A stretch of DNA of 64,000 nucleotides from RPQJ01 sp963777725 (GCA_963777725.1 CAVZRR010000002.1:186001-250000), one strand, 5' to 3'. Positions 19,362 through 31,227 are shown, numbered from the stretch's first letter. The notes: generated by a model not told the origin, from the sequence alone. Made by a program: numbers and translations.

Positions 19362-19996
19362 ACCCGCAGCGGCGACAGGCGATGTTCGAGCGCCTGCGCG
19401 CGGCCAATCCGCATCCGCAGACGGAGCTCGAGTATTCGACGCCGTTCGAGCTGCTGGTGGCCGTGATCCTCTCGGCGCAGGCGACCGACAAGAGCGTCAA
19501 CATCGCGACTCGCAAGCTGTTCAAGGCAGCGAACACGCCGCAGGCCATCCTCGCGCTCGGGGTCGAGGGTCTCTCCGAATACGTGCGCTCGATCGGCCTC
19601 TACCAGGGCAAGGCGCGCAACATCGTCGCCACCTGCCGCAGCCTGCTCGAGCAGCACGGCGGCCGAGTGCCGGAGGATCGCGCGAGCCTCGAGGCCTTGC
19701 CGGGCGTGGGCCGCAAGACGGCCAACGTGATCCTCAACACCGCCTTCGGTCAGCCGACGCTGGCGGTCGACACCCACGTGTTTCGCGTCGCGAACCGCAC
19801 CGGGCTCGCGCCGGGCAAGACGGTCCGCGAAGTCGAAGACCGGCTGTTGCGGGTCGTCCCGCAGGAGTTCCTCCGCGACGCGCACCACTGGTTGATCCTG
19901 CACGGGCGCTACACCTGCAAGGCGCGCAATCCCGACTGCCCGTCGTGCCCGATCGCGGACCTGTGCGACTACCGCTCGAAGACCCGCAAGAGCTAG
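19358..19996 (+). CDS. nth: Endonuclease III
   Basis: Bifunctional DNA glycosylase/AP lyase for oxidised pyrimidines in base-excision repair. 212 residues from GTG 19358. Helix-hairpin-helix LPGVGRKTANVIL carries the catalytic Lys, VDTHVFRVANR carries the catalytic Asp, and the C-terminal 4Fe-4S loop has the C-x6-C-x2-C-x5-C spacing in CKARNPDCPSCPIADLC. Position directly after rsxE is conserved from enteric bacteria onward. Confidence 0.96.
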   Translation: MNPQRRQAMFERLRAANPHPQTELEYSTPFELLVAVILSAQATDKSVNIATRKLFKAANTPQAILALGVEGLSEYVRSIGLYQGKARNIVATCRSLLEQHGGRVPEDRASLEALPGVGRKTANVILNTAFGQPTLAVDTHVFRVANRTGLAPGKTVREVEDRLLRVVPQEFLRDAHHWLILHGRYTCKARNPDCPSCPIADLCDYRSKTRKS

Positions 19997-20002
19997 GGAG
20001 AC

Positions 20003-20449
20003 ATGCCCTTCTTCCACGACCAGGATCGCGGCGGACTGCGTCGCCTCTACGTCGAGGCCTGGCGCAAGCATCGCGCCGGACGGCCGCTCGAGCCGCTCGA
20101 GCACCAGATCGTCACGGTCATCGAGCAGCATCCGGAGTACCACGCGCTGCTGGAGGACGAAGCCGAGGCGCTCGGCCGCGACTTCACGCCCGAGGGGGGC
20201 CAGTCGAATCCGTTCCTGCACATGGGTTTGCATCTCGCGATTCGCGAGCAAGCGGCGACGGACCGGCCGGCCGGCATCGCCGCGATCCGCGCCCAGCTGG
20301 TCGAGCGGTTCGCCGACCCGCACGAGGCGGAGCACCGGATGCTGGAGCGTCTCGCCGAAGCACTCTGGCTGAGCCAGCGGACCGCGCAGCCGCCGGACGA
20401 GGGCGCGTACCTCGAGTCGCTGCGCCAGGTGCTCGGCCGCCGCAAATAG
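20003..20449 (+). CDS. DUF1841 family protein
   Basis: 148-residue cytoplasmic protein of unknown function. The family block NPFLHMGLHLAIREQ is clear. A GGGAG ribosome site precedes the ATG, six bases after the nth stop, so the two are probably co-transcribed. It is acidic and helical with no membrane segment. It faces the sulfotransferase gene with a single base between the two stop codons. Confidence 0.85.
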   Translation: MPFFHDQDRGGLRRLYVEAWRKHRAGRPLEPLEHQIVTVIEQHPEYHALLEDEAEALGRDFTPEGGQSNPFLHMGLHLAIREQAATDRPAGIAAIRAQLVERFADPHEAEHRMLERLAEALWLSQRTAQPPDEGAYLESLRQVLGRRK

Positions 20450-20450
20450 T

Positions 20451-21284
20451 TCACCAGCCCATCGACCGTCCGAGCAAGGCCTCGAGGCGGCGGTTCCACG
20501 GCTCGTAGTATTCCCGCAGCCACGCTGCGGTCGCCGCGGTGATCGGCGGATAGCGACGAGTGTTGCGCGCCTCGAGATCGACGGACTCGGCCGGCGGGAG
20601 CCCCAGGAACTCGAGTGTCTGGTTGAGCACGGCCAACGGGTCCGCGACGAGGTCCTCGAAGCGCAGGATCAGGAACTGCGCGCGCGGGAACTGTGCGAAC
20701 CAGCGCTCGAGCTGCTCGGCGTAGCGCCCGCGCGCCAGGTAGCTGAAGTGCTGGTGCTCGTGGCTGCGCTCCAGCGTGCCGTCCGCCAGCCGCGCCTGGG
20801 CGATCTCGATGCGCCCGGGTTCGGCGGCGATCGCATCCTCGAAATTGAGCGACTCGCGCCCCTTGTCGCGCTCGTGCCAGTAATTCGAGTACGCGCGCCG
20901 TACCGGGTCGCGCAACAGCACGATGAGCTTCGCGGCCGGCACCATGGCGCGCAGCCGCTGCGGCACGGCGGGGTGGAACAGGTAGTAGGGACTGCTGTCG
21001 AGATTCAGGCCCGGATCGCCGACCCGGCCGAAGTGAGCTCGGTACCAGTCCTCGCCCCGCGCATGGTTCAGGTCGAAGAAGTGCACTTCCTTGCGCAACG
21101 GCGCCGTCACGCCGGGATGCTGGGTCAGGTAGTTGTGCAGCGAGCTGGTCCCGGATTTCTGCGCACCGAGGATCACCGCGTCGGGCAGGGCCCGGGGCTG
21201 GCCCGTTCGCCAGCGCAGTTCTGCGCGACGCGCGGTCTCGAGGAGCCCGAACGTCCGCAGCAAGCGTGTCAGGGAACGATTCAA
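20451..21284 (-). CDS. PAPS-dependent sulfotransferase domain protein
   Basis: Predicted to move a sulfuryl group from PAPS to an unknown acceptor. About 277 residues. The 5'-phosphosulfate loop GAQKSGTSS lies at 40-48, and the 3'-phosphate-binding segment LLRDPVRRAYSNYWHE follows, both typical of the Sulfotransfer_1/NodH-like group. The start is uncertain. There is no ATG before the PAPS loop, and I chose TTG 21284, 17 bases after the lpd stop; a GTG at the PAPS loop would be too late. It is the last gene of the aceE-aceF-lpd transcription unit, an unexpected partner. Acceptor candidates (lipid, glycan, protein) cannot be ranked. Confidence 0.82.
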   Translation of the reverse strand: MNRSLTRLLRTFGLLETARRAELRWRTGQPRALPDAVILGAQKSGTSSLHNYLTQHPGVTAPLRKEVHFFDLNHARGEDWYRAHFGRVGDPGLNLDSSPYYLFHPAVPQRLRAMVPAAKLIVLLRDPVRRAYSNYWHERDKGRESLNFEDAIAAEPGRIEIAQARLADGTLERSHEHQHFSYLARGRYAEQLERWFAQFPRAQFLILRFEDLVADPLAVLNQTLEFLGLPPAESVDLEARNTRRYPPITAATAAWLREYYEPWNRRLEALLGRSMGW

Positions 21285-21301
21285 GTTCTTCGCCCGGCGG
21301 C

Positions 21302-23179
21302 TCAGGCGTCCCGCGGCGGCTTCCTGCGCGGCAGGTAGAGATCGGTGAGCGTGCCCTCGAAGGCCTCCGCAGCGAATGCGACCGTCTCGGACAGCGTCGG
21401 GTGAGGATGGATCGTCAGGGCCAGGTCCGCCGCGTCGGCACCCATTTCGATCGCGAGGGCCACCTCCGCGATCAGGTCGCCCGCATTGGTGCCGACGATG
21501 CCGCCGCCGAGCACGCGGTGGGTCTGCGGGTCGAACAGCAGCTTGGTGAAGCCCTCGTCGCGGCCGAGCGCCAGCGAGCGGCCGCTGGCCGACCACGGGA
21601 AGGCCGCCTTCTCGAACGGCACGCCACGAGCCTTCGCCTCGGTCTCGGTGAGCCCGACCCAGGCGACTTCGGGATCGGTGTAGGCGACCGATGGAATCAC
21701 GGTTGCGTCGAAGAAGCTCTTCAAGCCCGCGGCGGCCTCTGCAGCGACCTTGCCCTCGTGCGTCGCCTTGTGCGCCAGCATCGGTTGGCCGACCACGTCG
21801 CCGATCGCGAAGATGTGCGGCACGTTGGTGCGCATCTGCCGATCGACCGGTATGAATCCCCGCTCGTCCACGTGCACGCCCGCGGCCGCAGCACCGACGC
21901 GGCGCCCATTCGGCGAACGGCCGACCGCGACGAGCACCTTGCCGAAGAGCTGCGGCTCCGGCGCTGCATCGCCCGCGAACGCGACGCGCAACCCCTCGGC
22001 CGTGGCCTCGATGCCCGCCATCCGCGTGCCGGTCAGGACGCGCGTGTAGCGGCGGGTGACGCGTTTCTCGAGCACCCGGACGAGGTCGCGATCGCAGCCC
22101 GGCATCAGTCCCGGCGTCAGCTCGACGACGCTGACGGCGACTCCGAGCGCGTCGTACACGGTCGCCATCTCGAGCCCGATGATGCCGCCGCCGACCACGA
22201 GCAGCGACTCGGGCAGGTCGAGCTCGAGCGCGCCGGTGGAGTCGATGATCCGCGGATCGTCCGGCAGGCCCGGCAACCGCATGGACTCCGAGCCCGCAGC
22301 GATGATGCACTGGTCGAAGCTCACGGGGCGCGTCGTTCCGCCCTCGCCAACCTGCAGCTCGTGCGCGGCGACGAAGTTCGCCTCGCCACGGATCACCGTA
22401 ACCTTGCGCTGCCGCGCGAGCGTTTCGAGTCCGCCAGTGAGGCGTGCGACGACGCCGTCCTTCCAGTCGCGGAGCTTCGCCGCATCGATCTCGGGCGCAC
22501 CGAACCGCACGCCGAACTCGGCCATCGCCTCCGCATCCTCGATCACGCGGGCCGCATGCAGCAGCGCCTTGGACGGGATGCAGCCGACGTTCAGGCACAC
22601 ACCGCCCAGCGTCGGACCCCGCTCGATCAGCGCGACCGCAAGACCCAGGTCCGCGGCGCGAAAGGCCGCCGTGTAACCGCCCGGACCGGCACCGAGTACG
22701 ACGAGGTCGAAATCGAAGGAATGTCGGGTCGCTGCAGTCGGAGCGACTGCGGAACCGCGGGCCGGTTCCGGCACCACTCCGGCTGCGCCAGGTGCGGGTT
22801 GCACTGGCTCGTCGTGGGGCATCGGCTTGATCGGGACCGTATCGAGGTACGGCTCGCCGCCGTACGGTTCGGCCGCGCGCAGCGCACCGTGGGTCGCCGT
22901 TTCTTCCGTCGCAGGACCGGGCGACGCCAGCGTCGCGATCGCGGTGCCGCTCGACACCTTGTCGCCCGTCTTCAGGTGCACCTGCATGACGACGCCGGCC
23001 GCGGTTGCCGGCACTTCCATCGTCGCCTTGTCGCTCTCGAGCGTGACCAGGGGTGTGTCGACTTCGATGCGATCCCCGGGCTTGACGAGCACGTCGATCA
23101 CGGCGACGTCCTGCACGTCGCCGAGCTCCGGCACGCGCAGGGTCGCGGCAGAGGGCGATGAGTCACTCGTTGCGGTCAA
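21302..23179 (-). CDS. lpdA: Dihydrolipoyl dehydrogenase (E3) with N-terminal lipoyl domain
   Basis: FAD enzyme that reoxidises dihydrolipoamide in the pyruvate dehydrogenase complex. 625 residues. A lipoyl domain (about residues 12-85) has its lipoyl-Lys at 51 (ESDKAT), followed by a Pro/Ala-rich linker. The E3 body then shows FAD motif GAGPGG (163-168), redox cysteines 195 and 200 (GGVCLNVGCIPSK), and the catalytic His in IHPHPTLSE. No ATG fits before the lipoyl domain. TTG 23179, with GGAG six bases upstream, is the best start. E3 proteins carrying their own lipoyl domain occur in several proteobacteria. Confidence 0.93.
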   Translation of the reverse strand: MTATSDSSPSAATLRVPELGDVQDVAVIDVLVKPGDRIEVDTPLVTLESDKATMEVPATAAGVVMQVHLKTGDKVSSGTAIATLASPGPATEETATHGALRAAEPYGGEPYLDTVPIKPMPHDEPVQPAPGAAGVVPEPARGSAVAPTAATRHSFDFDLVVLGAGPGGYTAAFRAADLGLAVALIERGPTLGGVCLNVGCIPSKALLHAARVIEDAEAMAEFGVRFGAPEIDAAKLRDWKDGVVARLTGGLETLARQRKVTVIRGEANFVAAHELQVGEGGTTRPVSFDQCIIAAGSESMRLPGLPDDPRIIDSTGALELDLPESLLVVGGGIIGLEMATVYDALGVAVSVVELTPGLMPGCDRDLVRVLEKRVTRRYTRVLTGTRMAGIEATAEGLRVAFAGDAAPEPQLFGKVLVAVGRSPNGRRVGAAAAGVHVDERGFIPVDRQMRTNVPHIFAIGDVVGQPMLAHKATHEGKVAAEAAAGLKSFFDATVIPSVAYTDPEVAWVGLTETEAKARGVPFEKAAFPWSASGRSLALGRDEGFTKLLFDPQTHRVLGGGIVGTNAGDLIAEVALAIEMGADAADLALTIHPHPTLSETVAFAAEAFEGTLTDLYLPRRKPPRDA

Positions 23180-23207
23180 TACTCTCTCCAGTCGTGGCGG
23201 ATTCCGA

Positions 23208-24515
23208 TCACGGAATCGCCTGCAGCAGTCCTTGCACGTCGGCGAGTGCCCTGGCGAGGAAACTGGTGAAGCGAACTGCGTCGGCGCCGTCGATGACCCG
23301 ATGGTCGTAGGACAGCGAGAGCGGCAGCACCAGCTTCGGCACGAAAGCCCCATTCTGGTACACGGGCCGGTGGCTCGCACGCGACACGCCCAGAATTGCG
23401 ACTTCGGGCGCATTGATGATCGGCGTGAACGCGGTGCCGCCGATGCCGCCCAAGCTCGAGATCGTGAAGCAGCCGCCCTGCATCTCCGCTGCAGCGAGCT
23501 TGCCGGCACGCGCCTTCTCGCTCAGCACCGCGAGTTCGCGCGCGAGCTCGAAGACGTCCTTGCGGTCGGCGTCACGGACCACCGGGACGACGAGGCCGTT
23601 CGGCGTATCCGCGGCGAACCCGACGTGGACATACTTCTTGATCACCAGCTCGCCCGCCTCGGCGTCGAGCGACGCGCCGAAATGCGGGAACGCCTGCAGC
23701 GCCTGCACGCAGGCGCGCATCACGAACGCGAGCGGCGTCAGCTTGATGCTGCGCGAGGCCGCCTCGTCCTTCAGGCGCGCGCGCGTGGCCTCCATGTCCG
23801 TGATGTCGGCTTCGTCGAACTGCGTCACGTGCGGCACGTTGATCCAGCTCGCGTGCAGGCGGGGGCCTGCGATCTTCTGGATGCGACTGAGCGGCCGGCG
23901 CTCGACGGCACCGAACGCAGCGAAGTCGACGACGGGCACGCGCGGCAGCGCGGCGCCGGCCGCTGGTTCGCTCAGCAATCGCTTGACGTGCGCCTTGACG
24001 TCCTGCTCGGTGATGCGCCCCTTGGCGCCCGTGCCCTGCACCTTCGCGAGATCGACGCCCAGTTCACGCGCAAAGCGCCGGATCGACGGGCTCGCGTGCG
24101 AACGCGAGAACCCCGGATCACCGACGACCATTCCCCCGGCGGCCTTGCCGGCCTCCTCGCTCGCCTGCGCCGGAGACGGCTGGATGACGGGTTGAACCGC
24201 GGGCTTCTCCGCGGCTTCACGGCTCACGACCGGCTTGCTATCGACCGCGACCGCCACAGCAGGCGCGGTGGCCGTCTCCGCCTCGATCAGCGCGATCACG
24301 TCGCCCTGCGACACCCGCCCGCCGCGCCGCACCTTCAGTTCGCGCACGATGCCGGCGGCCGACGAAGGCACGTCCATCGTCGCCTTCTCGGTCTCGAGCG
24401 TGATCAGCGTGCCATCGACGGCGACGGCGTCGCCCGGCTGCACGGCCACTTCGATGATCTCGACGTCCTTGTAGTCGCCGATGTCCGGGACGCGAACTTC
24501 GATCAGGTTCGGCAT
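23208..24515 (-). CDS. aceF: Dihydrolipoamide acetyltransferase (E2)
   Basis: Core of the pyruvate dehydrogenase complex, transferring acetyl from lipoyl to CoA. 435 residues. A single lipoyl domain carries Lys44 (ETEKAT), whereas the enteric enzyme has three. An Ala/Pro linker, the E1/E3-binding domain (SPSIRRFARELGVDLAKVQG), and the catalytic domain ending in SYDHRVIDG with His405 and Asp409 follow. It lies 13 bases after aceE and 28 before lpd. With the extra lipoyl domain on E3, the complex would carry lipoyl groups on two different chains. Confidence 0.95.
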   Translation of the reverse strand: MPNLIEVRVPDIGDYKDVEIIEVAVQPGDAVAVDGTLITLETEKATMDVPSSAAGIVRELKVRRGGRVSQGDVIALIEAETATAPAVAVAVDSKPVVSREAAEKPAVQPVIQPSPAQASEEAGKAAGGMVVGDPGFSRSHASPSIRRFARELGVDLAKVQGTGAKGRITEQDVKAHVKRLLSEPAAGAALPRVPVVDFAAFGAVERRPLSRIQKIAGPRLHASWINVPHVTQFDEADITDMEATRARLKDEAASRSIKLTPLAFVMRACVQALQAFPHFGASLDAEAGELVIKKYVHVGFAADTPNGLVVPVVRDADRKDVFELARELAVLSEKARAGKLAAAEMQGGCFTISSLGGIGGTAFTPIINAPEVAILGVSRASHRPVYQNGAFVPKLVLPLSLSYDHRVIDGADAVRFTSFLARALADVQGLLQAIP

Positions 24516-24528
24516 GACCGCACGCCCC

Positions 24529-27192
<2,664 letters not shown>

Positions 27193-27290
27193 GGTGCGCG
27201 CCCGCGGTAATGATTTGCGCGGCACGCCCTGTTAGCATGCCGACGCGCAATGATCCGCGCTGCTCCAACAGGGGTCAAGGCAAGCCCGTG

Positions 27291-28808
27291 ATGCAGATGC
27301 TCCCGCCGGAAACGAAGATCGCGCTGCGGCGGCGCAGCGCGCCCGCGAGCGAGGTGAGCCTGGCTCGCACGGACGCTGCGGTCTTCGTGATCGCCGACGC
27401 CGACCCCGCCGCGGCGATCGCACGCTTGCCTCATGCCAGGCTGTGGCAGAGCCTCCATCGCAGCGTCCGCAGGGCATCGAAAGCACCTCTGCTGGTCACG
27501 CGGTTGCCGAACGCGCGCCAGACGCTGGCTGCGGTCGGATTCCTGCGCCCCGGCGCGAGCAGCTTCGAGCGCCTCGAGCTGGCGGGCAAGCTGATGAGCG
27601 AGGTCGTCAAGCCCGGCGTGGTCGCGCTGCAGTGTCACGCAATGGCCTTCGACGCCGACGAGTCCGCGCTGGTCGTGGAGGCGCTCGCGAGCGCAGCGCT
27701 CGCCGCGGCCGCGCCGATGCCGCAACGCAAGACCCGTCCCACGCCGCCGTCCGATCTGCGCGCCATCGACGCACATGGCGGACGCGCGGCGGACCTCGAA
27801 CGCGCCGCGGCGATCGCCGCCGGCAACCACCTCGCGCGCTGGCTCACGACGCTGCCACCCAACGAGCTCGATTGCGTCGCTTACCGGAAGACGTTGCAGC
27901 AACTCGCCCGCCGCGAGGGCTGGTCGTTCCGTTTTTACGACGAGCGCGCGCTCGCACGACTGGGCGCGGGGGCCTTCCTTGCCGTCACCCGCGCCAACGA
28001 CCACCGCGGCGCCGGCATCGTGCGGCTGCGCTATCGGCCGCGCGGCACGCGGCCCGCGCGGCGGATCGGCCTCGTCGGCAAGGGCATCTGCTTCGACACG
28101 GGCGGCGTGAACCTCAAGGCGCACAAGGGCATGTACCTGATGCACGGCGACATGCAGGGCAGCGCAGTCGCGGTCGGCAGCCTGCTCGCGCTGTCGCGCA
28201 GCCAGGCGGCGCTCGAGGTCGATTGCTGGCTCGCGCTGACCGAGAACCAGATCGGCCCGCGCGCCTACCGCCCGCAGGAGATCGTCCGCGCGATGAATGG
28301 CGTCACGATCCAGGTCGTGCACAGCGACGCCGAGGGCCGCATGGTGCTGGCCGACACGCTGGCGCTGGCGGCCCGCGAGAAGCCGGCGCTGCTGCTCGAT
28401 TACGCCACGTTGACGGGCGCCTGCGTCAATGCGATCACCGATCGCTACAGCGGCGCCTTCACGAACCGCCATGACCTGCACGAGGCCGTGCAGGCGGCCG
28501 GACGCGCGAGCGGCGAGCGCGTCTGGTGCTTCCCGATGGACGCGGACTTCGACCGCGAGCTCGAGAGCCCGGTGGCCGACGTGCTGCAGTGCGCCGTCGA
28601 GGCGAAGGGTGATCACATCCTCGCTGCGCGTTTCCTGAGCCGCTTCGTGCCGCAGGACCTCGCGTGGGTGCACTTCGACCTCGCCGCCAGCGAGCACAAG
28701 GGTGGTCTCGCGCACGTGCCGACGGAGTTCACCGGATTCGGCGTGCGCTACACCGCGCACCTGCTCGGCGATCCAGCGTTCCTCGCGCAGGCGGAGAGTC
28801 GCGCTTGA
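27291..28808 (+). CDS. pepA: Leucyl aminopeptidase (M17 family)
   Basis: Dinuclear-metal aminopeptidase removing N-terminal residues from peptides. About 505 residues from ATG 27291. The metal and catalytic segments are VGKGICFDTGGVNLK, HGDMQGSAV and SDAEGRMVLADTL. The last usually begins with Asn-Thr but reads His-Ser here, a mild change outside the metal ligands. The N-terminal third is weakly conserved, as is usual. The stop overlaps the TTG of pyrC. Some M17 members also bind DNA; nothing here tests that. Confidence 0.9.
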   Translation: MQMLPPETKIALRRRSAPASEVSLARTDAAVFVIADADPAAAIARLPHARLWQSLHRSVRRASKAPLLVTRLPNARQTLAAVGFLRPGASSFERLELAGKLMSEVVKPGVVALQCHAMAFDADESALVVEALASAALAAAAPMPQRKTRPTPPSDLRAIDAHGGRAADLERAAAIAAGNHLARWLTTLPPNELDCVAYRKTLQQLARREGWSFRFYDERALARLGAGAFLAVTRANDHRGAGIVRLRYRPRGTRPARRIGLVGKGICFDTGGVNLKAHKGMYLMHGDMQGSAVAVGSLLALSRSQAALEVDCWLALTENQIGPRAYRPQEIVRAMNGVTIQVVHSDAEGRMVLADTLALAAREKPALLLDYATLTGACVNAITDRYSGAFTNRHDLHEAVQAAGRASGERVWCFPMDADFDRELESPVADVLQCAVEAKGDHILAARFLSRFVPQDLAWVHFDLAASEHKGGLAHVPTEFTGFGVRYTAHLLGDPAFLAQAESRA

Positions 28809-29842
28809 GCGTGCTGCGACTGAGACGACCCGACGACTGGCACCTGCACCTGCGGGACGGCGCTCACATGGCCGCGGTGCTGCCCTTCACGGCGCGGCGT
28901 TTCGCACGCGCGCTCGTGATGCCGAACCTGAAGCCGCCGATGACGACCACGGCCGCGCTGGCGGATTACCGCGCGCGCATCCTGGCTGCGCTGCCGCCGG
29001 GATCGGCGTTCGAGCCGTTGATGACCCTCTACCTGACCGATCGCACGCCGCCCGACGAGATCCGCCGGGCCCGCGCGAGCGGCTTCGTCGTGGGCGCCAA
29101 GCTCTATCCGGCGGGTGCGACGACGCACTCGGACTCGGGCGTGACCTCGATCGAGCACACCTGGCCCGCGCTGGAAGCCATGGCCGAGGCCGGCCTGGTG
29201 CTGCAGGTGCACGGTGAGGTGACCGAGTCGGCGGTCGACGTGTTCGACCGGGAGCACGAGTTCATCGATCGGGTGCTGACCCGGATCGTCGAGCGCGTGC
29301 CCGGACTGCGCATCGTCTTCGAGCACATTACGACGGCGGCAGCCGCCGAGTTCGTCCGGTCCGCGGGCCCGACGATCGCAGCGACGCTGACCCCTCAACA
29401 CCTGCTGCTGAATCGCAATGCACTGTTCGAGGGCGGCATCCGTCCGCACCACTTCTGCCTGCCGGTGCTGAAGCGCGAGCGCGACCGTGCGGCCCTGGTC
29501 GAGGCCGCCACCGGCGACGATCCGCGATTCTTCCTCGGCACCGACAGCGCGCCCCACGCGCGCCACACCAAGGAAGCCGCGTGCGGCTGCGCAGGAATCT
29601 TCTCCGCGCACGCTGCGATCGAGCTTTATGCCGAGGTGTTCCACGCGGCGGGCCGGCTGGACCGGCTGGAGGCCTTCGCGGCCGAGCGCGGTGCCGACTT
29701 CTATCGCCTGCCCCGCAACCCGGGCCAGATCACGCTCGAGCGGTCCGCCTGGACCGTTCCGGACGCGTATCCGTTCGGCGACGACGAGCTCGTCCCGTTG
29801 CGTGGCGGCGGCCAGGTCGGCTGGCGGCTGGTGACGCAGTGA
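28805..29842 (+). CDS. pyrC: Dihydroorotase (class II)
   Basis: Zinc amidohydrolase forming dihydroorotate in pyrimidine synthesis. 345 residues from TTG 28805, which overlaps the pepA stop (TTGA). GTG 28811 is the alternative but leaves little before the first ligand. Metal ligands visible are His13 and His15 (HLHLRD), the carboxylated Lys99 (GAKLYPAGATT), His in QVHGE, His in FEHITT, and the catalytic Asp in LGTDSAPH. Lengths and order match the enteric-type enzyme. Confidence 0.95.
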   Translation: MSVLRLRRPDDWHLHLRDGAHMAAVLPFTARRFARALVMPNLKPPMTTTAALADYRARILAALPPGSAFEPLMTLYLTDRTPPDEIRRARASGFVVGAKLYPAGATTHSDSGVTSIEHTWPALEAMAEAGLVLQVHGEVTESAVDVFDREHEFIDRVLTRIVERVPGLRIVFEHITTAAAAEFVRSAGPTIAATLTPQHLLLNRNALFEGGIRPHHFCLPVLKRERDRAALVEAATGDDPRFFLGTDSAPHARHTKEAACGCAGIFSAHAAIELYAEVFHAAGRLDRLEAFAAERGADFYRLPRNPGQITLERSAWTVPDAYPFGDDELVPLRGGGQVGWRLVTQ

Positions 29843-30525
29843 GCGTCGGGTACGACGGGCCGCGCATCGCCAACCGGTTCCGCGGATTCCTGCCGGTGGC
29901 GGTCGACGTGGAGACGGGCGGCTTCAATGCCAATACGGATGCCTTGCTCGAGATCGCCGCAGTGATCATCGACATGACGCCGAGCGGGGAGGTGCGGCCC
30001 GGAGCGACCTTCCGCTACCACGTCCAGCCGTTCCACGGCTCGCGCATCGATCCCGCGTCGCTCGCCGTGAACGGCATCGACCCGCACCACCCGTTGCGAC
30101 CCGCGATGCCCGAGAAGGAGGCGCTGACGCAGCTGCTGCGCGAGATTCGCAAAGCCGTACGCGAGGCCGATTGCACCCGTGCCGTGCTCGTCGGGCACAA
30201 CGCGTCGTTCGACCTCGGGTTCCTGAACGCCGCGGTCGCGCGCACGGACATCAAGCGCAATCCGTTCCACCCGTTCTCGAGTTTCGACACGGCCACGCTC
30301 GGCGGCGTCGCACTGGGTCAAACGGTATTGTCGCGAGCGGTGACGGCGGCCGGCCTGGCTTGGGACCCGGCGGGCGCACACTCGGCCATTTACGACGCGG
30401 AACGCACCGCAGCGCTTTTCTGCGTGATCTGCAATCGCTTCCGGTTCATGTACGAGGAAGCGCTGGAACGCGCTCCCGACCTCGCGGTCATCGACGAGGT
30501 GCCGCCGGAGGATGCCGGTGACTAA
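29839..30525 (+). CDS. rnt: Ribonuclease T
   Basis: DEDD-family 3'-5' exoribonuclease that trims tRNA CCA ends and stable RNA 3' ends. 228 residues from a GTG overlapping the pyrC stop. The four acidic residues are visible: Asp23 and Glu25 in VDVETGG, Asp in GHNASFDLGF, and Asp in HSAIYDAERT with the catalytic His. Convergent with grxD, the same pairing as in enteric genomes. Confidence 0.95.
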   Translation: MSVGYDGPRIANRFRGFLPVAVDVETGGFNANTDALLEIAAVIIDMTPSGEVRPGATFRYHVQPFHGSRIDPASLAVNGIDPHHPLRPAMPEKEALTQLLREIRKAVREADCTRAVLVGHNASFDLGFLNAAVARTDIKRNPFHPFSSFDTATLGGVALGQTVLSRAVTAAGLAWDPAGAHSAIYDAERTAALFCVICNRFRFMYEEALERAPDLAVIDEVPPEDAGD

Positions 30526-30540
30526 AGGGGAATGTCCCCT
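30526..30540. terminator. Small hairpin between convergent rnt and grxD
   Basis: AGGGGA-ATG-TCCCCT is a perfect 6-bp stem with a 3-base loop directly after the rnt stop. Read in the grxD direction the stem is followed by CTTTAG, a very short T-rich tail. A weak bidirectional terminator is plausible; no long U-tract is present on either side. Confidence 0.4.
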
Positions 30541-30545
30541 GTAGT

Positions 30546-30881
30546 TCAGGCCTTTGCCGTCGCGCCGGCTTCGTCGAGCAGCGCCTTCAGCTCGCCCTTC
30601 TGGAACATCTCGGTGATGATGTCCGAGCCGCCGACGAGTTCCCCGCTGACGTACAACTGCGGATACGTCGGCCAGTTCGAGTAGCGCTTGAGCGCCTCCC
30701 GCAACTCGGGATCTTCGAAGATGTTCACGTAGCCGAAACTCGCGCCACACGCCTCGAGCGTGCGCACGGCGGCGGCCGAGAATCCACACTGCGGGAAGTC
30801 GGGCGTGCCCTTCATGTAGAGCACCACCGGGTTCGACTTGAGCTGTTCCTGAATTCGTTCGATGACGTCCACGTGCCTCAC
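30546..30881 (-). CDS. grxD: Monothiol glutaredoxin (Grx4 type)
   Basis: CGFS-type glutaredoxin that binds and transfers 2Fe-2S clusters. 111 residues. VVLYMKGTPDFPQCGFSAAA includes the single active Cys32, and NWPTYPQLYVSGELVGGSDI is the glutathione-binding portion. It starts at a GTG that overlaps the stop of the DUF1289 gene, so the pair is coupled. Confidence 0.95.
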   Translation of the reverse strand: MRHVDVIERIQEQLKSNPVVLYMKGTPDFPQCGFSAAAVRTLEACGASFGYVNIFEDPELREALKRYSNWPTYPQLYVSGELVGGSDIITEMFQKGELKALLDEAGATAKA

Positions 30882-31090
30882 CCCTTGGCCGCGCCTGCGA
30901 CCGCCAAATCAGGGCGCCCCGTATCGGCGCGCGCCCGCTCCAGCCGCGCAAGCACGGCCCACTGCTCGTCCGGGTTCATCCGCCCCCAGCGAGCGATCTC
31001 GACGACGGTGCGCCCGCACCCGGTGCAGCAATTGCCGGCGTCGAGCACGCACACGTTGATGCAGGGAGATGCAGGACCCACTCGAGTCAT
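30878..31090 (-). CDS. DUF1289 small cysteine-rich protein
   Basis: 70-residue protein with the family signature SPCINVCVLDAGNCCTGCGR followed by TVVEIARW. Cysteines in this spacing suggest a metal or Fe-S site, though no function is established. It overlaps the grxD start by GTGA. Pairing with an Fe-S glutaredoxin is consistent with a role in metal or cluster handling; that is inference. Confidence 0.85.
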   Translation of the reverse strand: MTRVGPASPCINVCVLDAGNCCTGCGRTVVEIARWGRMNPDEQWAVLARLERARADTGRPDLAVAGAAKG

Positions 31091-31119
31091 TCGCCACCAC
31101 CAACCCGCCCCGGAAGGCG

Positions 31120-31148
31120 TTGAATTATGGGGATGCGTCGCCTATTCT
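31120..31148 (+). promoter_or_regulatory. Predicted sigma-70 promoter of puuD-nadC
   Basis: TTGAAT (31120-31125) and TATTCT (31143-31148) are separated by 17 bases and lie about 80 bases before the puuD-like start. Both hexamers match consensus at four positions or better, and the spacing is ideal. This AT-richer patch stands out from its surroundings. Confidence 0.5.
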
Positions 31149-31227
31149 TCAAATGCTTCGCAGCGACCCCGGCCAGAGGCCGAAATTCCCGAGGGCGCCG
31201 CACACTACACGCTGGCAGGAGTTTCCG

